Shown one piece after another: positions 1-11,661 of a DNA stretch of 64,000 nt. The first letter of the stretch is position 1, and every line of letters begins with the position of its first letter. A program made the translations under genes and the position numbers. This DNA is from Tillandsia leiboldiana. Lineage: Eukaryota > Streptophyta > Magnoliopsida > Poales > Bromeliaceae. Where the stretch lies: assembly GCA_029204045.2 (NCBI GenBank), contig CM055067.1, positions 28,222,838-28,286,837 of the forward strand, read 5' to 3'. The notes under the pieces were generated by a model. That model did no database searches and had not been told where the DNA came from. It saw nothing but the letters and a program-made list of their open reading frames with translations.

Positions 1-247
1 CGAGAAAAAAGATCTCCTCCTGTCCAACTTGCCGAAGGGTAACTGTTCTCATTCCATCATCAGTCGTAGCACGACACCGCACCACTCAGTCCAACCTGTG
101 TGCTCAACCCAAGTCTTGGAACTGTCCTTGAATCGTCACATCAGCAGGTGAAGTCCCAAGTCTCAACTGCACTGATCACACACCGCGATCCTCCATTACT
201 CGTAGGATACAGGGAAGAATCCACCGCTAAAACATGTAGCAAAATTC

Positions 248-1831
248 CTAACCCACACCCATGCAAAGATGCTGATGCAGATGCTCAACTAATAAAGCAG
301 AAGAATACAGCGGTAACGAAATACTCAACTCAGCTAACAGAAATAAAATCATACCTGCCGCGACATGATCCGCTGCCGGGGTGTCCTCTACCAGGGCTGC
401 ATAAACCCGTCCACTGGGTGCCGCAGATTGTCGTCCCGTCTGTCCCGACGTCGTGGCCCACTCTAGCTGACGGTGTGCCGGAGGGGCTTCCGCTACATGG
501 ATAGGCAAGGGGGGTGCTGTCGCAATCGGCCGCACTGACAAAATGGCCTGGGGGCAAGCTGCGCGGAAATGTCCCAAGTCTCCACAGAGGAAACACTGCC
601 CCTGTCTCTGATCACACTGCGACGGTGGATGAGGCCCGCCACAAATGACACACTGCTCCTGTCGCTGCTGCCGATACTGCTGCTGCTGCGGGGGCCCACC
701 TGATCTCCGGCGCCTACGAAACCCACGACCCTCAGGATGAGATTGTGGAGGTCTCGGAGGTCCCTGCCGGCTCGTCTGACCCTCATCATCCGGTGCTGGG
801 CGCTTCGCCCTCGAAATCCCTATGGAAGCTGGGGCTACCCCGACTATAACCGCCTCTCCGTGCTCCACATAGAGGGCCTGCTCCATAGAGGCATCCAGAG
901 TATGCAATCTCTGCGAGCGGACAAACTGGTAGATATCACGGCGCAGTCCCCGCTCAAACATGTAGATCCAGTGCGCCTCATCCCTAGCCGCGTGTGGTAC
1001 ACAAGCCAACAACTGGTTGAACTCTGCGATGTACTCATGCACGGGCCGATCTCCCTATCGGAGATTCCTCAGCTGCTCCTCCAACCTCTGCCTGACGCTC
1101 TCCGGGAAAAAGGCTCCAAGAAGTAGACCGCGGAACTCCGCCCAAGTAAGCAGCTGGGTCCCAGGTGGACCAACTGGTCGAACACGCCTCCACCAGGCAT
1201 CGGCATTGCGCTCCAAAAAGTGCGTCGCCAATAGGACCTGAAACCGCTCCTCGATAAATAAGCTCTCGAAATGGCGCTCCATAGCCGTGATCCACGACTC
1301 TGCCTCCCACGGCTCCGAACTCTGTCCCGAAAAATGAGGTGGGTAAAACTGACGGAATCTCAACAACAAATCCACCACCTCTCGCTGCTCTGCCCGGGTC
1401 AACTGTCCTGCCGTCCCGAACGGCCGTCTACCGGTATCTAGTGCAATAGGGGCTGCCTGCTCTGCTGGATCAACTGGGGGTGCCACAGCTGGCGACGAAG
1501 GTGCGGGAGAACTCCCTGGGGGTGCTACAACTAGCTGTACCCTCTGCTCCAACATAAGCATCATCAGACCCATGGCCTCCTCCTGGCGCCGCGAGGCCTC
1601 CTCTTGGCGTCGTAAGGTCTCCTCCTGGCGCTGAACAGCCTCAGACAACTGGGCCATCTGAGCCCGAAGCTCCAGCACCTCACTCTGCTGACCCTGTGCT
1701 GGCTCCTCCTGCCCAGGCTCATCGGAGGGGGAAGGCTGAGAACGCGTCTGTACCCTTCGTCGGGGAGGGATCGTGCCCACCTGCAACACACATGCAACCA
1801 TCAGGACAGTACCAAACAACATTCGACCCAA
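248..1831 (-). pseudogene. gag: Gag polyprotein of element A, one premature stop and lost start codon
   Basis: Structural capsid/nucleocapsid protein that would package element RNA. It is one reading frame broken by a single in-frame TAG at 1055-1057, where related copies lead me to expect Gln (a CAG-to-TAG change). The N-terminal part (1831-1058) has a Glu/Gln/Arg-rich coiled-coil stretch with repeated RRQEE motifs followed by a Retrotrans_gag-type region (motifs EPWEAESW and DAWWRRVRP). The C-terminal part (1042-248) continues the capsid region and ends with a basic linker and two CX2CX4HX4C zinc knuckles at about 652-614 and 595-553. The start used by relatives (Met-Pro-Pro-Arg) reads ATC here at 1771-1769, so the upstream ATG at 1831 is probably not genuine. 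After the knuckles the frame runs into protease sequence with no Asp-Thr-Gly. Confidence 0.85.
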
Positions 1832-1869
1832 TCCAGCGAAAGTCTAGGACATGTCATCCATTCCCTAGC

Positions 1870-1895
1870 ATTATGTTGTCTACAGCCAACATAAT
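1870..1895 (-). promoter_or_regulatory. Leader hairpin with near-palindromic loop (element A)
   Basis: On the minus strand a 9-bp perfect stem, ATTATGTTG with CAACATAAT, closes the 8-nt loop GCTGTAGA. The core CTGTAG can pair with itself using two central G-U wobbles. It lies between the PBS and gag. Homologous hairpins are present in B, D, E, F and Z. Confidence 0.7.
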
Positions 1896-2052
1896 CGCTT
1901 AGGAGAATAAACATGCCAATCACTCATCCCATCCCTTGGGAGAGGTATAAAACTCAATCAGGACTCTCGCTAACAGTCATGACTCTCACGTAGTCATCCT
2001 AATGTCCAACCACAAGCCTAGGGTTTCTAAGTCCGCCATGACCTACAACCTA

Positions 2053-2065
2053 GGCTCTGATACCA
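2053..2065 (-). promoter_or_regulatory. Primer-binding site of element A (initiator tRNA-Met)
   Basis: The minus strand reads TGGTATCAGAGCC, complementary to the 3' end of plant initiator tRNA-Met. It lies a few bases inside the LTR end at 2073, where minus-strand DNA synthesis would be primed. Confidence 0.9.
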
Positions 2066-2072
2066 CCTAATC

Positions 2073-3630
2073 TGTCACGCCCCGGCATCGAAACTGCGAC
2101 CCGGGCTCGCCAACAGATCCGCCGCCCATACGGAAAGCCCCGTATAGACGAAGCGACTAACCTGCAAAAAATCAACTATGCTAAACAGATATCAGAGCTG
2201 AAAGTAAACTGCTAAAAAGAAGAAAATATACAACAATAAGCCCTCACCAAAAGTACATAAGTTCTCAAGCAGTAAAATAAAAGTACAACTCTATACCTCA
2301 CTACAAAGTCTCTCAACATGAACTCACAAAAGTAAGGGGTACATCTACTCACAGGACGATGACTGGTAGGGAACTATCTCGCGACTCCCTTACCTCGATC
2401 AGAAGAAGCAGCAACAGGAGCAGCAGGAACAGGAGTAGAAGACCCTGTGGGTAAAGACACCACGACGGGTGTGAGAACTACGTCCCAAGTAGTTCTCAGT
2501 GTGTGCCGCCAACAAGCCCGACGGTCTGCCCACTAAGTCTACTAGAGGCATAAAGTAACAATATAATACTGAAATGAAAGGGCTGGAAAAGTAACTCTAC
2601 AGCTACTATGCCTCTATCTAGATGCTCAAAAAGTGGAACAGATGGAAACATGATGCATCTACTAACACACACAGTACTCTCACCAAATCTATACTGACTG
2701 CCGCAAGGGGTCCAGTCAAACCTGCGCCCACCTACTGCCGCACATCCTCAACAGGACGGGTCTACCGTAGGGTGTCCGTGACTGCCACTAACTGGCCCAG
2801 TCAGAGGGACGGCGTCGACAAGTCGCGATAGCAAGTAACAGGCCCAACTCCGGAGTGGCACTCGAGGGGCGCGACCCCACCGAGGAAAGTATCCGCGCAT
2901 CTCTGTCGAGCTCAAATATGGCTCATGCAGGCTATAGTCCAAACCACGATCAACAAGATCGACCAACAACACCAACTCTCAACCACAGGCTGGAAGACCA
3001 CACAGCTGGGGCCACCGTCCACCAGACGGCTCCCACAACAGAACACTAAACTCTCAGGAAAGACCGACACCATAAGGGTTCGGAAACCCGATAGACCGGT
3101 GCTAAGAACCCTATCAAACAAGAACAGACTCTAGGCTCCGCCTATCGAAGTTCCCGATCCCCTTATAGTTCGGGAAAGCAATAATCACAGTACAACACGC
3201 AGAAGACACCAACAGGGCCCGAAAGTCCCGGGAGACCTACACCTACAACCCTATCAAACAAGAACAGGTTCCAGGCTCGGCCCCCGTGGCTTTCGCCCCG
3301 ATAAAGGAACGGCCCCTAGAACCCGGATCACTCGAATCCTTTCGAGTGGGGAGATTTACAAGAAAAAGGTGACATTTGTTATTGAAAATTATTTGATCTG
3401 GAAGAAATCCATATTTAATGATTTTAGTTCTTTTTAAGAAAAACAATTAGAAAAATAAGTGTTTTACCCAAACCCCGAAGGGCTGATGCCTTTGTCGAAT
3501 CAAACAAGAACAGACTCCAGCGGCCCTTCGATGCTTGGAAGAAAACATTGGTAGACTAAAATCATGTGTATGTCGAAAAGGGTTCTAGGTTCAGCTAACA
3601 CTAGTGAACTACTGCCACTAACACAGTGGC
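2073..3630 (-). repeat. Element A 5' LTR, segment 1 of 3 (R/U5 end)
   Basis: The LTR end reads TGTCACGCCCC on the plus strand (GGGGCGTGACA on the element strand). It carries a copy of the conserved two-hairpin module (2473-2534, with AGTGTG in place of AGTGGG) and three copies of the motif TGTTCTTGTTTGATTG or close variants (complement at about 3122, 3257 and 3503). At 3630 it is interrupted by element B. The last five bases, GTGGC, are repeated at 24643-24647, after which the LTR continues. Its reverse complement closely matches the plus-strand Z LTR at 58430-60326. No gene is seen; the short open frames are chance. Confidence 0.85.
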
Positions 3631-4235
3631 TGTGAGGTCCCGGAATACCCCGCGTAGGGTTTGCTGGTTGTTGGGCAGCTTTTGGTGGCCGTTGGGAGTG
3701 TTTGTGCACATGTGGGGCCCGAGAAATGGATTTGTGGTGCAATTCGGGTTTTAGTTTGCATCACTGGAGGCCTGCGTGATGTATCGGTGGTGTTTGTGCG
3801 CAATTTGGACACAAGTGATGGACTTCAGGCTTAAGAAGGGATCACGTGGGTAATTGGAGGACCCGTTGAGTGTTTAGAAGTGTTTTCGCGCGACGCAGAT
3901 GTCAAATTTGGACTCCGGGCGAAGTTTGGATAAGAGATTACCTCTCCGGTTGCTTTCGGGAATTTTTAGAGTTGGAATTTGGCAAATCGGACTTCAGAAT
4001 TGGGCCCGGCGCGGAAATCGGATCAAGTTGGCTATCCGGGGGCATTCGGCAAATTTTCGGATGAGAATTTGGGGAATCGGACATCGTTTTTGGATTCAGC
4101 GCGCGAAATCGTTGAGAATGGACTATTTACTTGTTTGTTTTGGAGCCCGGTTGAGTTGCGCGTTTTTCGAGGCATCGCGGCACGTTTTCCGAGGCGAGGC
4201 GCGGCATGGAAACCGAGGTGGGTGGCGGCGCGCTG
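3631..4235 (+). repeat. Element B 5' LTR, part before the copia insertion
   Basis: Starts TGTGAGGTCCCGG and matches 20638-21243 of the 3' LTR closely. It ends with CGCTG (4231-4235), the target site duplicated by element C and repeated at 15045-15049. In the uninterrupted 3' LTR the same place reads GCGCGCTGCACAGTGC, which confirms the insertion point. Confidence 0.92.
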
Positions 4236-5510
4236 TGTTACGGAATTTGAGTTGGCGTAGTTTCGTGAAAGGTTCAAGTCTTGAAGATTGAAGGTGAAGA
4301 AAGTTGGATCATTTAACTCAATCTCAAGAAAGAAGAATTCAAAAGGATCAGGTATGTTTAACTAAAGTTTATTGGTGATCCGAATACTTCTTGTAGTGTA
4401 GAAACACCTGGAAGAATTTTTAATTGCATAAAAATCAAAAACTGGTGTTCGGACATGTTCAGGATCCGGATCAGAGCCAGCGATCCGGATCCCGAAGGTT
4501 GTTGTTTCATACATTACTTCGATCCGGATCGCAGCATCTCACGATCCGGATCCCGAACGTTGAGTTTTTCTGAATTGTATGAACGATCCGGATCAGGCAT
4601 TCCGATCCGGATCCCGAACGATTGTTTTTCTGGAAACCGTCTTTCTTGCTACTGCAATCCGGATCGCCCAAATCCGATCCGGATCGCCGTCCGTAAAAAT
4701 TCCATAAATGTTAGGTTTTTGATTCTTATCTCCTTCCTAGGGTTTCTAACCTATAAATAGACCCTATGACTCTTTTTCAAGGGTAAGCCGATAATCCAAA
4801 AAGCCGTCATCTTTTATACGGCCTAAGATCCACATAGAGAGAAGAAAGGAAATCATTAGATAATACTCTATGTTTCTTCATCTATATTGATTAGTTTGAT
4901 TCAGGTTTTCATACTCACATCTTGAGTTGAATCAAACTAATGAATACTTAGATGGTATTTCCTATCTATCTTTGATCTAAGTATTCGGCGGATCATCACC
5001 ACCCAAAAACAACGATTTACCCCAAAATCGGCGCGTGGATTCGCGTGTCCTTGTGGATTCAAGGTTCAACCGCTCTCGTGGATTCGGAGCGAGGCACGTT
5101 CGTGGATTCGAAGGGTGCTACTGGGTGAAGACCGTGGATTCGGTCGGACGTCGTGGATTCGACGTTGGACGCCGTGGATTCGGCGTTGGGCGCAGATCGT
5201 GGATTCGAGAAGCGTCGTGGAGCGAGCGGAGAAGATCCTCTAGGAGCGTATGGAAAAGGTTGAGTCGTAAGTGTGTACGGTAAATCACCTTGTACGTGTT
5301 TTAATTCTAGTGGATTTCGCCGTGTTATCGGTCCCGTGGTTTTTTTACTCCGGTTTGGAGTTTTTCCACGTAAAAATCTTGCGTGATATTTTTATTTCCG
5401 CATTGGGTTTTTTATCGCAACGATTTTTGAGTGTTTATACGTTTACACCTATTCACCCCCCTCTAGGTGTTTCTTCCCCTATTTAGATCTATATTACATA
5501 TAACCCAACA
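4236..5510 (+). repeat. Element C 5' LTR
   Basis: Begins TGTTACGGAATTTG and ends CCCAACA. The promoter region holds eight copies of the palindrome ATCCGGATC between 4462 and 4690, then a good plant TATA box CTATAAATAG at 4751-4760. Transcription should start a few tens of bases downstream. Bases 5035-5250 carry a run of GTGGATTCG repeats that opens a short frame, which I do not regard as a gene. Confidence 0.95.
4751..4760 (+). promoter_or_regulatory. TATA box of element C LTR
   Basis: CTATAAATAG lies 515 bp into the LTR, just downstream of the ATCCGGATC cluster. The identical box in the 3' LTR is at 14285-14294. Confidence 0.75.
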
Positions 5511-5512
5511 AG

Positions 5513-5524
5513 TGGTATCAGAGC
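5513..5524 (+). promoter_or_regulatory. Primer-binding site of element C
   Basis: TGGTATCAGAGC starts two bases after the LTR end (5510) and is complementary to initiator tRNA-Met, as usual for plant copia elements. Confidence 0.9.
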
Positions 5525-5543
5525 GGGAATAGGGTTGTAAACA

Positions 5544-7565
5544 ATGGTTGAAGGTGGAAACATCAATCGACCCCCTTTCTTTGATGGAACAAATTATGCG
5601 TACTGGAAAGTACGGATGAAAGCCTTTTTAATTTCCATCGACGAAAGGCTGTGGCAATCAATTGAATTAGGATGGACTAATCCAACTGAAATTATCTCTG
5701 ATGTTCGCACCTTAAAACCTAGGTCGAAATGGACCAAGGAAGAGTTAGATTCATCTTCTTACAATGGCAAGGGAATTAATGCTATTTTTAATGCCTTATC
5801 TCAAACTGAATTCTCTCGCGTCTCGGCATGTGAGACTGCGAAAGAAATCTGGGATGTTCTTCAGGTTACACATGAGGGAACTAACCTCGTGAAGATTCAG
5901 AAACTGCAAATGCTTACGAGCAAGTTTGACTCTATCTTGATGGCAGAAAATGAATCTTTCACGGACTACTATACACGATTGCAAGACATCGTAAACTCAT
6001 GTGCTAACCTGGGAGAGAAGATTCCAGAATTTAAGGTTGTAAGAAAGATCTTAAGAACTCTTCCTGAACGATTTCGCCCAAAGGTTACAGCCATTGAAAC
6101 TATTAAACACCCGGACGAAATGCGTGTAGAAGAATTAGTTGGTTCATTACAAACATATGAAATGACATTTACTACTAACAATTCTTCTGGAAAAGCATCC
6201 TCTTCTAAGTCTTCAGGTTATGCGTTGAAAACAACTAAGGAAGAAGACGCGGATACATCCTCCTCAGACGATGACGAGAATCTGTCTATGGAGGAATTTG
6301 AGAAGCAGCTCGCTCTCTTGACAAGGAAGTTTCGCCGCAACTTTCGAAGGGGTAATTCAAGTAAATCTCCATCCTTCGGAAAGTCGAACAAAGGCAAGGG
6401 TACTTCAAGTTACAAGTCAAGAAAGCAAGAGAACTTCTCAAAGGATAAGAAAAGTTCAGAGGGACAACTACAATGCTTCAAATGTCGAGGCTACGGCCAC
6501 ATTGCAACGGAGTGTCCCAACAAGTATCCGGCAAAGAAGAAGGCGATGCAAGTCGTCACTTGGGATGACAACTCAACGTCAAATGAGTCGTCTTCAAGTG
6601 ATGAAGAAAAGAGCACCACGGCATTCCACGCGTCCATATCTTCACCCTTCATGTGCTTTAGGGCAAGTACGTCCGAGTCATTGTCCAACTCCACTGTTGA
6701 AAAGATTGCAACGGACAACAAATCGGATAATTCGGAAGGTGAAGATTTTGCTCTAGCCTACCACAGACCTTTACGGGATTCAAAGAAACCGGCTAAGCAA
6801 AACAAGGGGTTGAGAGGGAGATTGCAGGATCTCGAAGAAGAAGTAAAAAGGGTAACTTCTCTCTCGACCGATCTTGAAGTGGAAAGGGATAATTTGATAA
6901 AAGCAAATGTTTCCCTTCAAGAGTCCAATGAGCAACTCGAGAAGAATTATATAGATATGGTGAACAAAGCGAATTACTTCTTGAAGCTCTACGGTGAGGC
7001 CCGACAGGAAAAATTGGAAATGACAGAGACCATTCTCCAACTCAAGGATGACTTACAGCAATTTTCATCTGGAAGGAGTAAGTTGGATAAACTTCTTGGT
7101 CTTGGTCAAACAAACAAGTTCGGCCTCGGATACAATCGAACTGATGACAATTTTAGTTCGGTTGAGATAGTCTTTGTGCCTCAGTCGGTATCTCCTCCAC
7201 CGACACCGAAATTCACGACAACCAACGACAACAAGCCTCCTTCACCCTTTTCGGAATCGTCAAGCACAAAGGTATGTTTTCGTTGTAATTTTGCAGGGCA
7301 CATTGAAAGAAATTGCAAGATTGGAGCTCAAAGATCAAATCAACCACATCTTGCAACTGCTACCAATAAGTTCACTCCCAGGAATTCAAAGAAGGATTTT
7401 TCAAAAGAAAAGAACATTGGTAGTACTTCAAACAAGACGATGACAAAAGAAAAAGATCAATCATACAAGACGTCTTCATTAAGGAAAATTTCTCAACCAT
7501 TGCCAACATACTCCAAAACTCAAAAGGTTTGGGTATGCAAAGGTGAAATCCTTCCTTGTCTTTAA
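5544..7565 (+). CDS. gag: Gag protein of element C (Sirevirus type)
   Basis: Predicted 673-residue capsid/nucleocapsid protein. The start is the first ATG after the PBS. Residues about 8-215 match the copia gag core (motif FFDGTNYAYWKVRMKAF near the start, typical of DUF4219/UBN2 regions). A first CX2CX4HX4C zinc knuckle (Cys-Phe-Lys-Cys...) is at about residues 311-324, and a Glu/Lys/Leu-rich coiled coil spans about 423-506. A second knuckle is at about 578-591. The long tail with coiled coil and second knuckle is typical of Sirevirus Gag. The frame ends just where protease should begin, because a deletion joins the gag tail to the integrase core in another frame. The C-terminal ~10 residues may therefore be non-native. 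Otherwise the frame is intact. Confidence 0.9.
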   Translation: MVEGGNINRPPFFDGTNYAYWKVRMKAFLISIDERLWQSIELGWTNPTEIISDVRTLKPRSKWTKEELDSSSYNGKGINAIFNALSQTEFSRVSACETAKEIWDVLQVTHEGTNLVKIQKLQMLTSKFDSILMAENESFTDYYTRLQDIVNSCANLGEKIPEFKVVRKILRTLPERFRPKVTAIETIKHPDEMRVEELVGSLQTYEMTFTTNNSSGKASSSKSSGYALKTTKEEDADTSSSDDDENLSMEEFEKQLALLTRKFRRNFRRGNSSKSPSFGKSNKGKGTSSYKSRKQENFSKDKKSSEGQLQCFKCRGYGHIATECPNKYPAKKKAMQVVTWDDNSTSNESSSSDEEKSTTAFHASISSPFMCFRASTSESLSNSTVEKIATDNKSDNSEGEDFALAYHRPLRDSKKPAKQNKGLRGRLQDLEEEVKRVTSLSTDLEVERDNLIKANVSLQESNEQLEKNYIDMVNKANYFLKLYGEARQEKLEMTETILQLKDDLQQFSSGRSKLDKLLGLGQTNKFGLGYNRTDDNFSSVEIVFVPQSVSPPPTPKFTTTNDNKPPSPFSESSSTKVCFRCNFAGHIERNCKIGAQRSNQPHLATATNKFTPRNSKKDFSKEKNIGSTSNKTMTKEKDQSYKTSSLRKISQPLPTYSKTQKVWVCKGEILPCL

Positions 7566-10089
7566 TCGTTCTACGATTAAATGTTGTGTAGTTTATGTAG
7601 ACTATTTTTCTTTCTTTTGGCCAACTCGTCAATCATCTTTGGGAGGTAAATGGTATATTCTCTTGATGATTGATGATTTCTCTCGGTATTCTTGGGTAGC
7701 ATTTTTAAAAGAGAAAGCTGATACTTTTGATTCTTTTCACGAGATTTGCCTTCGTATTATGATTGAAAAGAATGAAAAGATCATTCGTGTTAGAAGTGAT
7801 AGAGGTGGAGAATTCGTTAACTCTAAATTCATTGACTTTTGCACTTCAAACGGTATTAAGCATGAATTCTCTGCACCCTATACACCTCAACAGAATGGTG
7901 TTGTCGAGCGCAAAAACAGGGTTGTTCAAGAGATGGCACGTGTTATGCTTCACAGCCGGAATTTACCGCTACATTTTTGGGCTGAAGCTGTGAACACTTC
8001 AATCTATGTAATTAATCGAGTTTATTTGCGCCCGGGAACGTTAAATACACCATATGAACTATGGTGTGGTAGAAAACCCAACATCAAATATTTTCGCATC
8101 TTCGGGAGTCGGTGTTACATTTTACGTGACCGTGAAAATCTTGGAAAGTTTGACTCTCGAAGTGACGAAGGGATATTCTTGGGGTATTCTACAAATAGTA
8201 GAGCATATCGAGTATTTTACTTGGAATCTAAGACGATCGTAGAATCTATAAATGTTAAAGTAGATGAAGCTTTTCACTTTGGATCTGGAAAATCTACCCT
8301 CGATATCTCTCTAGATGATGATTCACCTGCCATTGCATCTTCTCATAATAATACTTCCAATATTAATGATGCATCTAATGGTTCTTCAAGTTTATCTGAT
8401 GTGCAGGAATCATCTCATATACCTCCGAGTACTCCGTTTCAACAAACGTTACGAATCTCCAAGGATCATCCGGAATTGAATATTATTGGAGATCCATAAG
8501 AAGGAGTTAGAACTCGGAGGCAGTTGGTTTGTGGATTCGCTTGCTACGTATCTTTAATCGAACCAAAGAACATAGATGAAGCTCTTCAGGATGACTACTG
8601 GATTAAAGCAATGCAGGAAGAGCTCCATCAATTTGAGCGAAACAAAGTCTGGGAATTAACGAAGCCTCCAAAGCAACATAATGTGATAGGTACCAAATGA
8701 ATTTTCAAGAACAAGAAAAATGAGGATGGTACTATCATCAGGAACAAGGCACGATTAGTTGCTCAAGGCTACTCTCAAGTAGAAGGTATAGACTTTGATG
8801 AAACATTCGCCCCTGTAGCTAGACTCGAATCCATTCGTATACTATTTGCTATTGCTTGTCATTTTAAAATCAAATTATTTCAAATGGACGTTAAGAGCGC
8901 GTTTCTAAATGGGTTTTTAAATGAGGAAGTTTATGTGGCTCAACCGAAAGGTTTTGTAGACCATAAACAACCTAACCATGTTTTTCGTTTGAAAAAGGCT
9001 CTTTACGGTCTGAAACAAGCACCGCGAGCATGGTACGAAAGGTTGACAAAGCACCTTTTGGAGAAGGGCTATACTCGAGGGGGAGCTAACAGGACTCTCT
9101 TTGTGAAGCATTATCAAAGCAATTTCATTGTAGCACAAATCTATGTCGATGACATTGTATTTGGCGCAACAAGAGATAATGATGCTTCTAAATTCGCGGA
9201 GACCATGGAAAGCGAATTTGAGATGTCCATGATGGGCGAATTGACTTATTTCCTTGGATTGCAAATTAAACAAAATGATGAAGGTATTCACTTGAGTCAA
9301 TCCAAGTATGCAATGGAGTTGGTTAAAAAGTTTGACTTAGAAAATTCGAAGGATTTTCCGACTCCAATGGGAACTAGCCACAAGGGACTTGGAAGTGATT
9401 CACAAAGAGAGAATGTAGACGAGAAACTGTATCGAAGTATGATTGGAAGTCTACTTTACCTCACGGCTAGTCGCCCGGATATATCCTTTAGTGTTGGGAT
9501 TTGCACGAGATATCAATCAGCACCAAAGGAGGTTCACCTGAAAGCGGTGAAAAGGATCATCCGGTACATCAAAGGATCAATTAATTTCAGAATTTGGTAT
9601 CCTATGGGAACTAGTTTGGATATTGTTGGATACTCAGATGCCGATTGGGCAGGATCAGTGGATGATCGGAAAAGCACGAGTGGTGCATGCTTCTATCTTG
9701 GCCATTGCCTTGTTGCATGGCACAGTAAAAAGCAGAATTGCATAGCACTCTCGACTGCCGAAGCGGAATACATTTCAGCGGGTAGTTGTTCAACCCAACT
9801 CATTTGGATGAAAAGTGTGTTGAGCGACTTCCGGATTTCAGCATCTTCGGTAACAATTCTTTGTGACAACACAAGTGCAATTAACATTTCTAAAAACCCT
9901 GTGTTGCACTCTAGAACAAAACATATTGAACTTAGATATCATTTTCTTAGAGAGCTAGTTGAATCAAATACTCTTCAACTTTCATATATTTCAACTGAGG
10001 ATCAATTAGCTGACATTTTAACAAAACCTTGGGATCAAAAACGTTTTATTCATTTGCGAAAAGCAATTAGAATGCTTTCCTTGAAATAA
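7543..10089 (+). pseudogene. pol: Pol of element C: integrase core, reverse transcriptase, RNase H (two stops, protease missing)
   Basis: One frame carries the integrase catalytic core: Asp in a VD motif near 7597, Asp of SDRGGEF at 7798-7800, and Glu of VVERK 36 residues later (DD35E). RT follows, with YVDD at 9142-9153, then RNase H with DADWAG, STAEAEY and DNTSAI motifs, ending at TAA 10087-10089. The frame is broken by TAA at 8497-8499 and by TGA at 8698-8700 in the GTK-x-IFKNK motif, where relatives have Trp (a TGG-to-TGA change). The aspartic protease (DSG/DTG) and the HHCC zinc domain of integrase are absent, so gag runs directly into the integrase core. The copy could move only with proteins made elsewhere. 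Confidence 0.92.
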
Positions 10090-11636
10090 ACTTCTTTTTG
10101 AAACCTTTGCTTAGGATAGGTTTTGTTTTTGTTTTGTTTTGTTCATTATCTATGTTTGTACATAGGACATTAATTGAGCATAGATCATAATTGACTTTAA
10201 TTGCATCTTTTCGCACATTTAGAAATTTATTATGCTTTTGCCATCATAATATTTCACTGTTGCAATGATCATTTATGTTAATTAAATCATCTTCTAAGTG
10301 ATCAAAGTCAATTTCTCTCTCAATGATCTCTTGGTATAGTCATTATCTTATTTGACTGCTTAGTCGAGTATGAAATCGAGATCAATTTTTGGTTGAATAC
10401 TTTATATCTTAAATAATTGATAGCCAATTGAGGGGGAGTCAAAGAAATGTAAAATGCTCAAAAGATGTGGAAAGAGTTACATCCCAATGAGGAGTGTGAA
10501 AACTACCACCACATGGAGGAAAGAGCTACCACCTCGGTCGTCCGAGTATTGTGTGCAGCTACCACATGTATACCAAGCATGGTTGTTCAATATTTGATTA
10601 AGTAAAATGCATGTTGAAATACTTGACTCCGTCAAATTTCAAGGTTGGTATAAGGTGGGATTTTAAAGAAAGATGCTCAAAGAGCCACTCTCTTCAACAG
10701 ATTGTTTAGATAAATTATCTACCATATTTGGGATTTCAAACATCTATTGATCTTTGTATTTCATTTTCTTTACCGAATTGATGATTTGATAAAGGCATTA
10801 CTCATAAGATCAAGTTAGATGTAATTGAAGGTGTTCAACTTTAAGGGATTTAATTTTTGTAAATTCTCGTTTCATTTTTGGATATTATTGATAGATTTGG
10901 CATAATCTAATTCTTGTTGTATGAAACGATGATTTTTGTTTAAAGTTGATACACAATTGTGCTTACATACTTTTTCTGGATCTTATGAAATTTTTCTAAA
11001 TTTTTCTGAAGAAAAAGTTGGAGCCGATCCGGATCGGGCAAGCTGATCCGGATCCCGAACGCAGGCTTCTTCCTGCGGCTGGCCGATCCGGATCGAAATC
11101 TCGATCCGATCCGGATCACGGCTAGGGTTTTAATAAGAACAAGAGGGTTTTGATTTCTTTCACCTTAATCTTTTGTTCTCAAGTCTCTAGAGCCTCTCTC
11201 TCTAGAACTTTTGCACCTTGGAGCTTTCCAAACTCAAGTTCTTCGAATACAAGTAAGTTTTATTGATCAAAATCCCGTTTTTCACAGTTTTTCTCTATTT
11301 TCTTCAAAACGTGATGAGATTTTTCTATCTTTTTCGTTTTTGAATGGTTTTTGGTCAAATTTCTTTTGAAATAAGAACTCTGGGTAGATTAGTTTTGATT
11401 ATATGCTAGGTATTCTCCTGATTAACGGATTTTTAGGCTTCGATTTCTAAAAATTTCGGTTTTAGGGCATATAATAAGGATTTTCGAAAATCATGCAATT
11501 GATCTATTTTTAAAAGTCCTTTTGCAAAACTAATTTGATTCTTAGTCTCTCTACATGATTATGATTGTTTGGGTACAATTTTTCAAATCTTTAAAAATTA
11601 ACAATTTATCATGTGTTCTTGAGTTGGTCTTCACAG
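10090..11636 (+). other. Element C spacer: PPT-like tract, ATCCGGATC cluster and putative leader intron
   Basis: No coding frame of note. A PPT-like tract GAGGGGGAGTC is at 10430-10440, as reported just downstream of RNase H in Sireviruses. Four ATCCGGATC palindromes at about 11026-11118 copy the motif of the LTR promoter, including the shared 17-mer GATCCGGATCCCGAACG. They are followed by a CT-rich stretch resembling a plant 5' UTR, a good splice donor (GTAAGT at 11253), a T-rich 384-bp segment and an acceptor (TTCACAG ending 11636), 25 bases before the ATG of the next gene. I infer an internal promoter and leader intron for that gene. Confidence 0.5.
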
Positions 11637-11661
11637 GATACATTTTTCACTAGCAATCAAA

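Larger units (their letters stand above)
1..2072 (-). mobile_element. Element A internal region (Tekay-like, gag only seen), runs off left edge
   Basis: This is the internal part of a minus-strand Ty3/gypsy element whose 5' LTR begins at 2073. Reading on the minus strand, the order is primer-binding site (2065-2053), an untranslated leader with a hairpin (1895-1870), gag (1831-248), then decayed protease sequence to the left edge. Bases 1-247 match, in reverse, the decayed protease region of Z (about 61750-61930), so A and Z share the same damaged internal structure. The other LTR and any pol lie outside the window. Family assignment rests on the gag zinc knuckles, PBS and LTR end shared with F. 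Confidence 0.85.

Noticed and set aside
5035..5283. Arg/Ser/Gly-rich 82-codon frame in the C LTRs (also 14569-14817)
   Set aside because: Produced by GTGGATTCG repeats in the LTR; no gene context.
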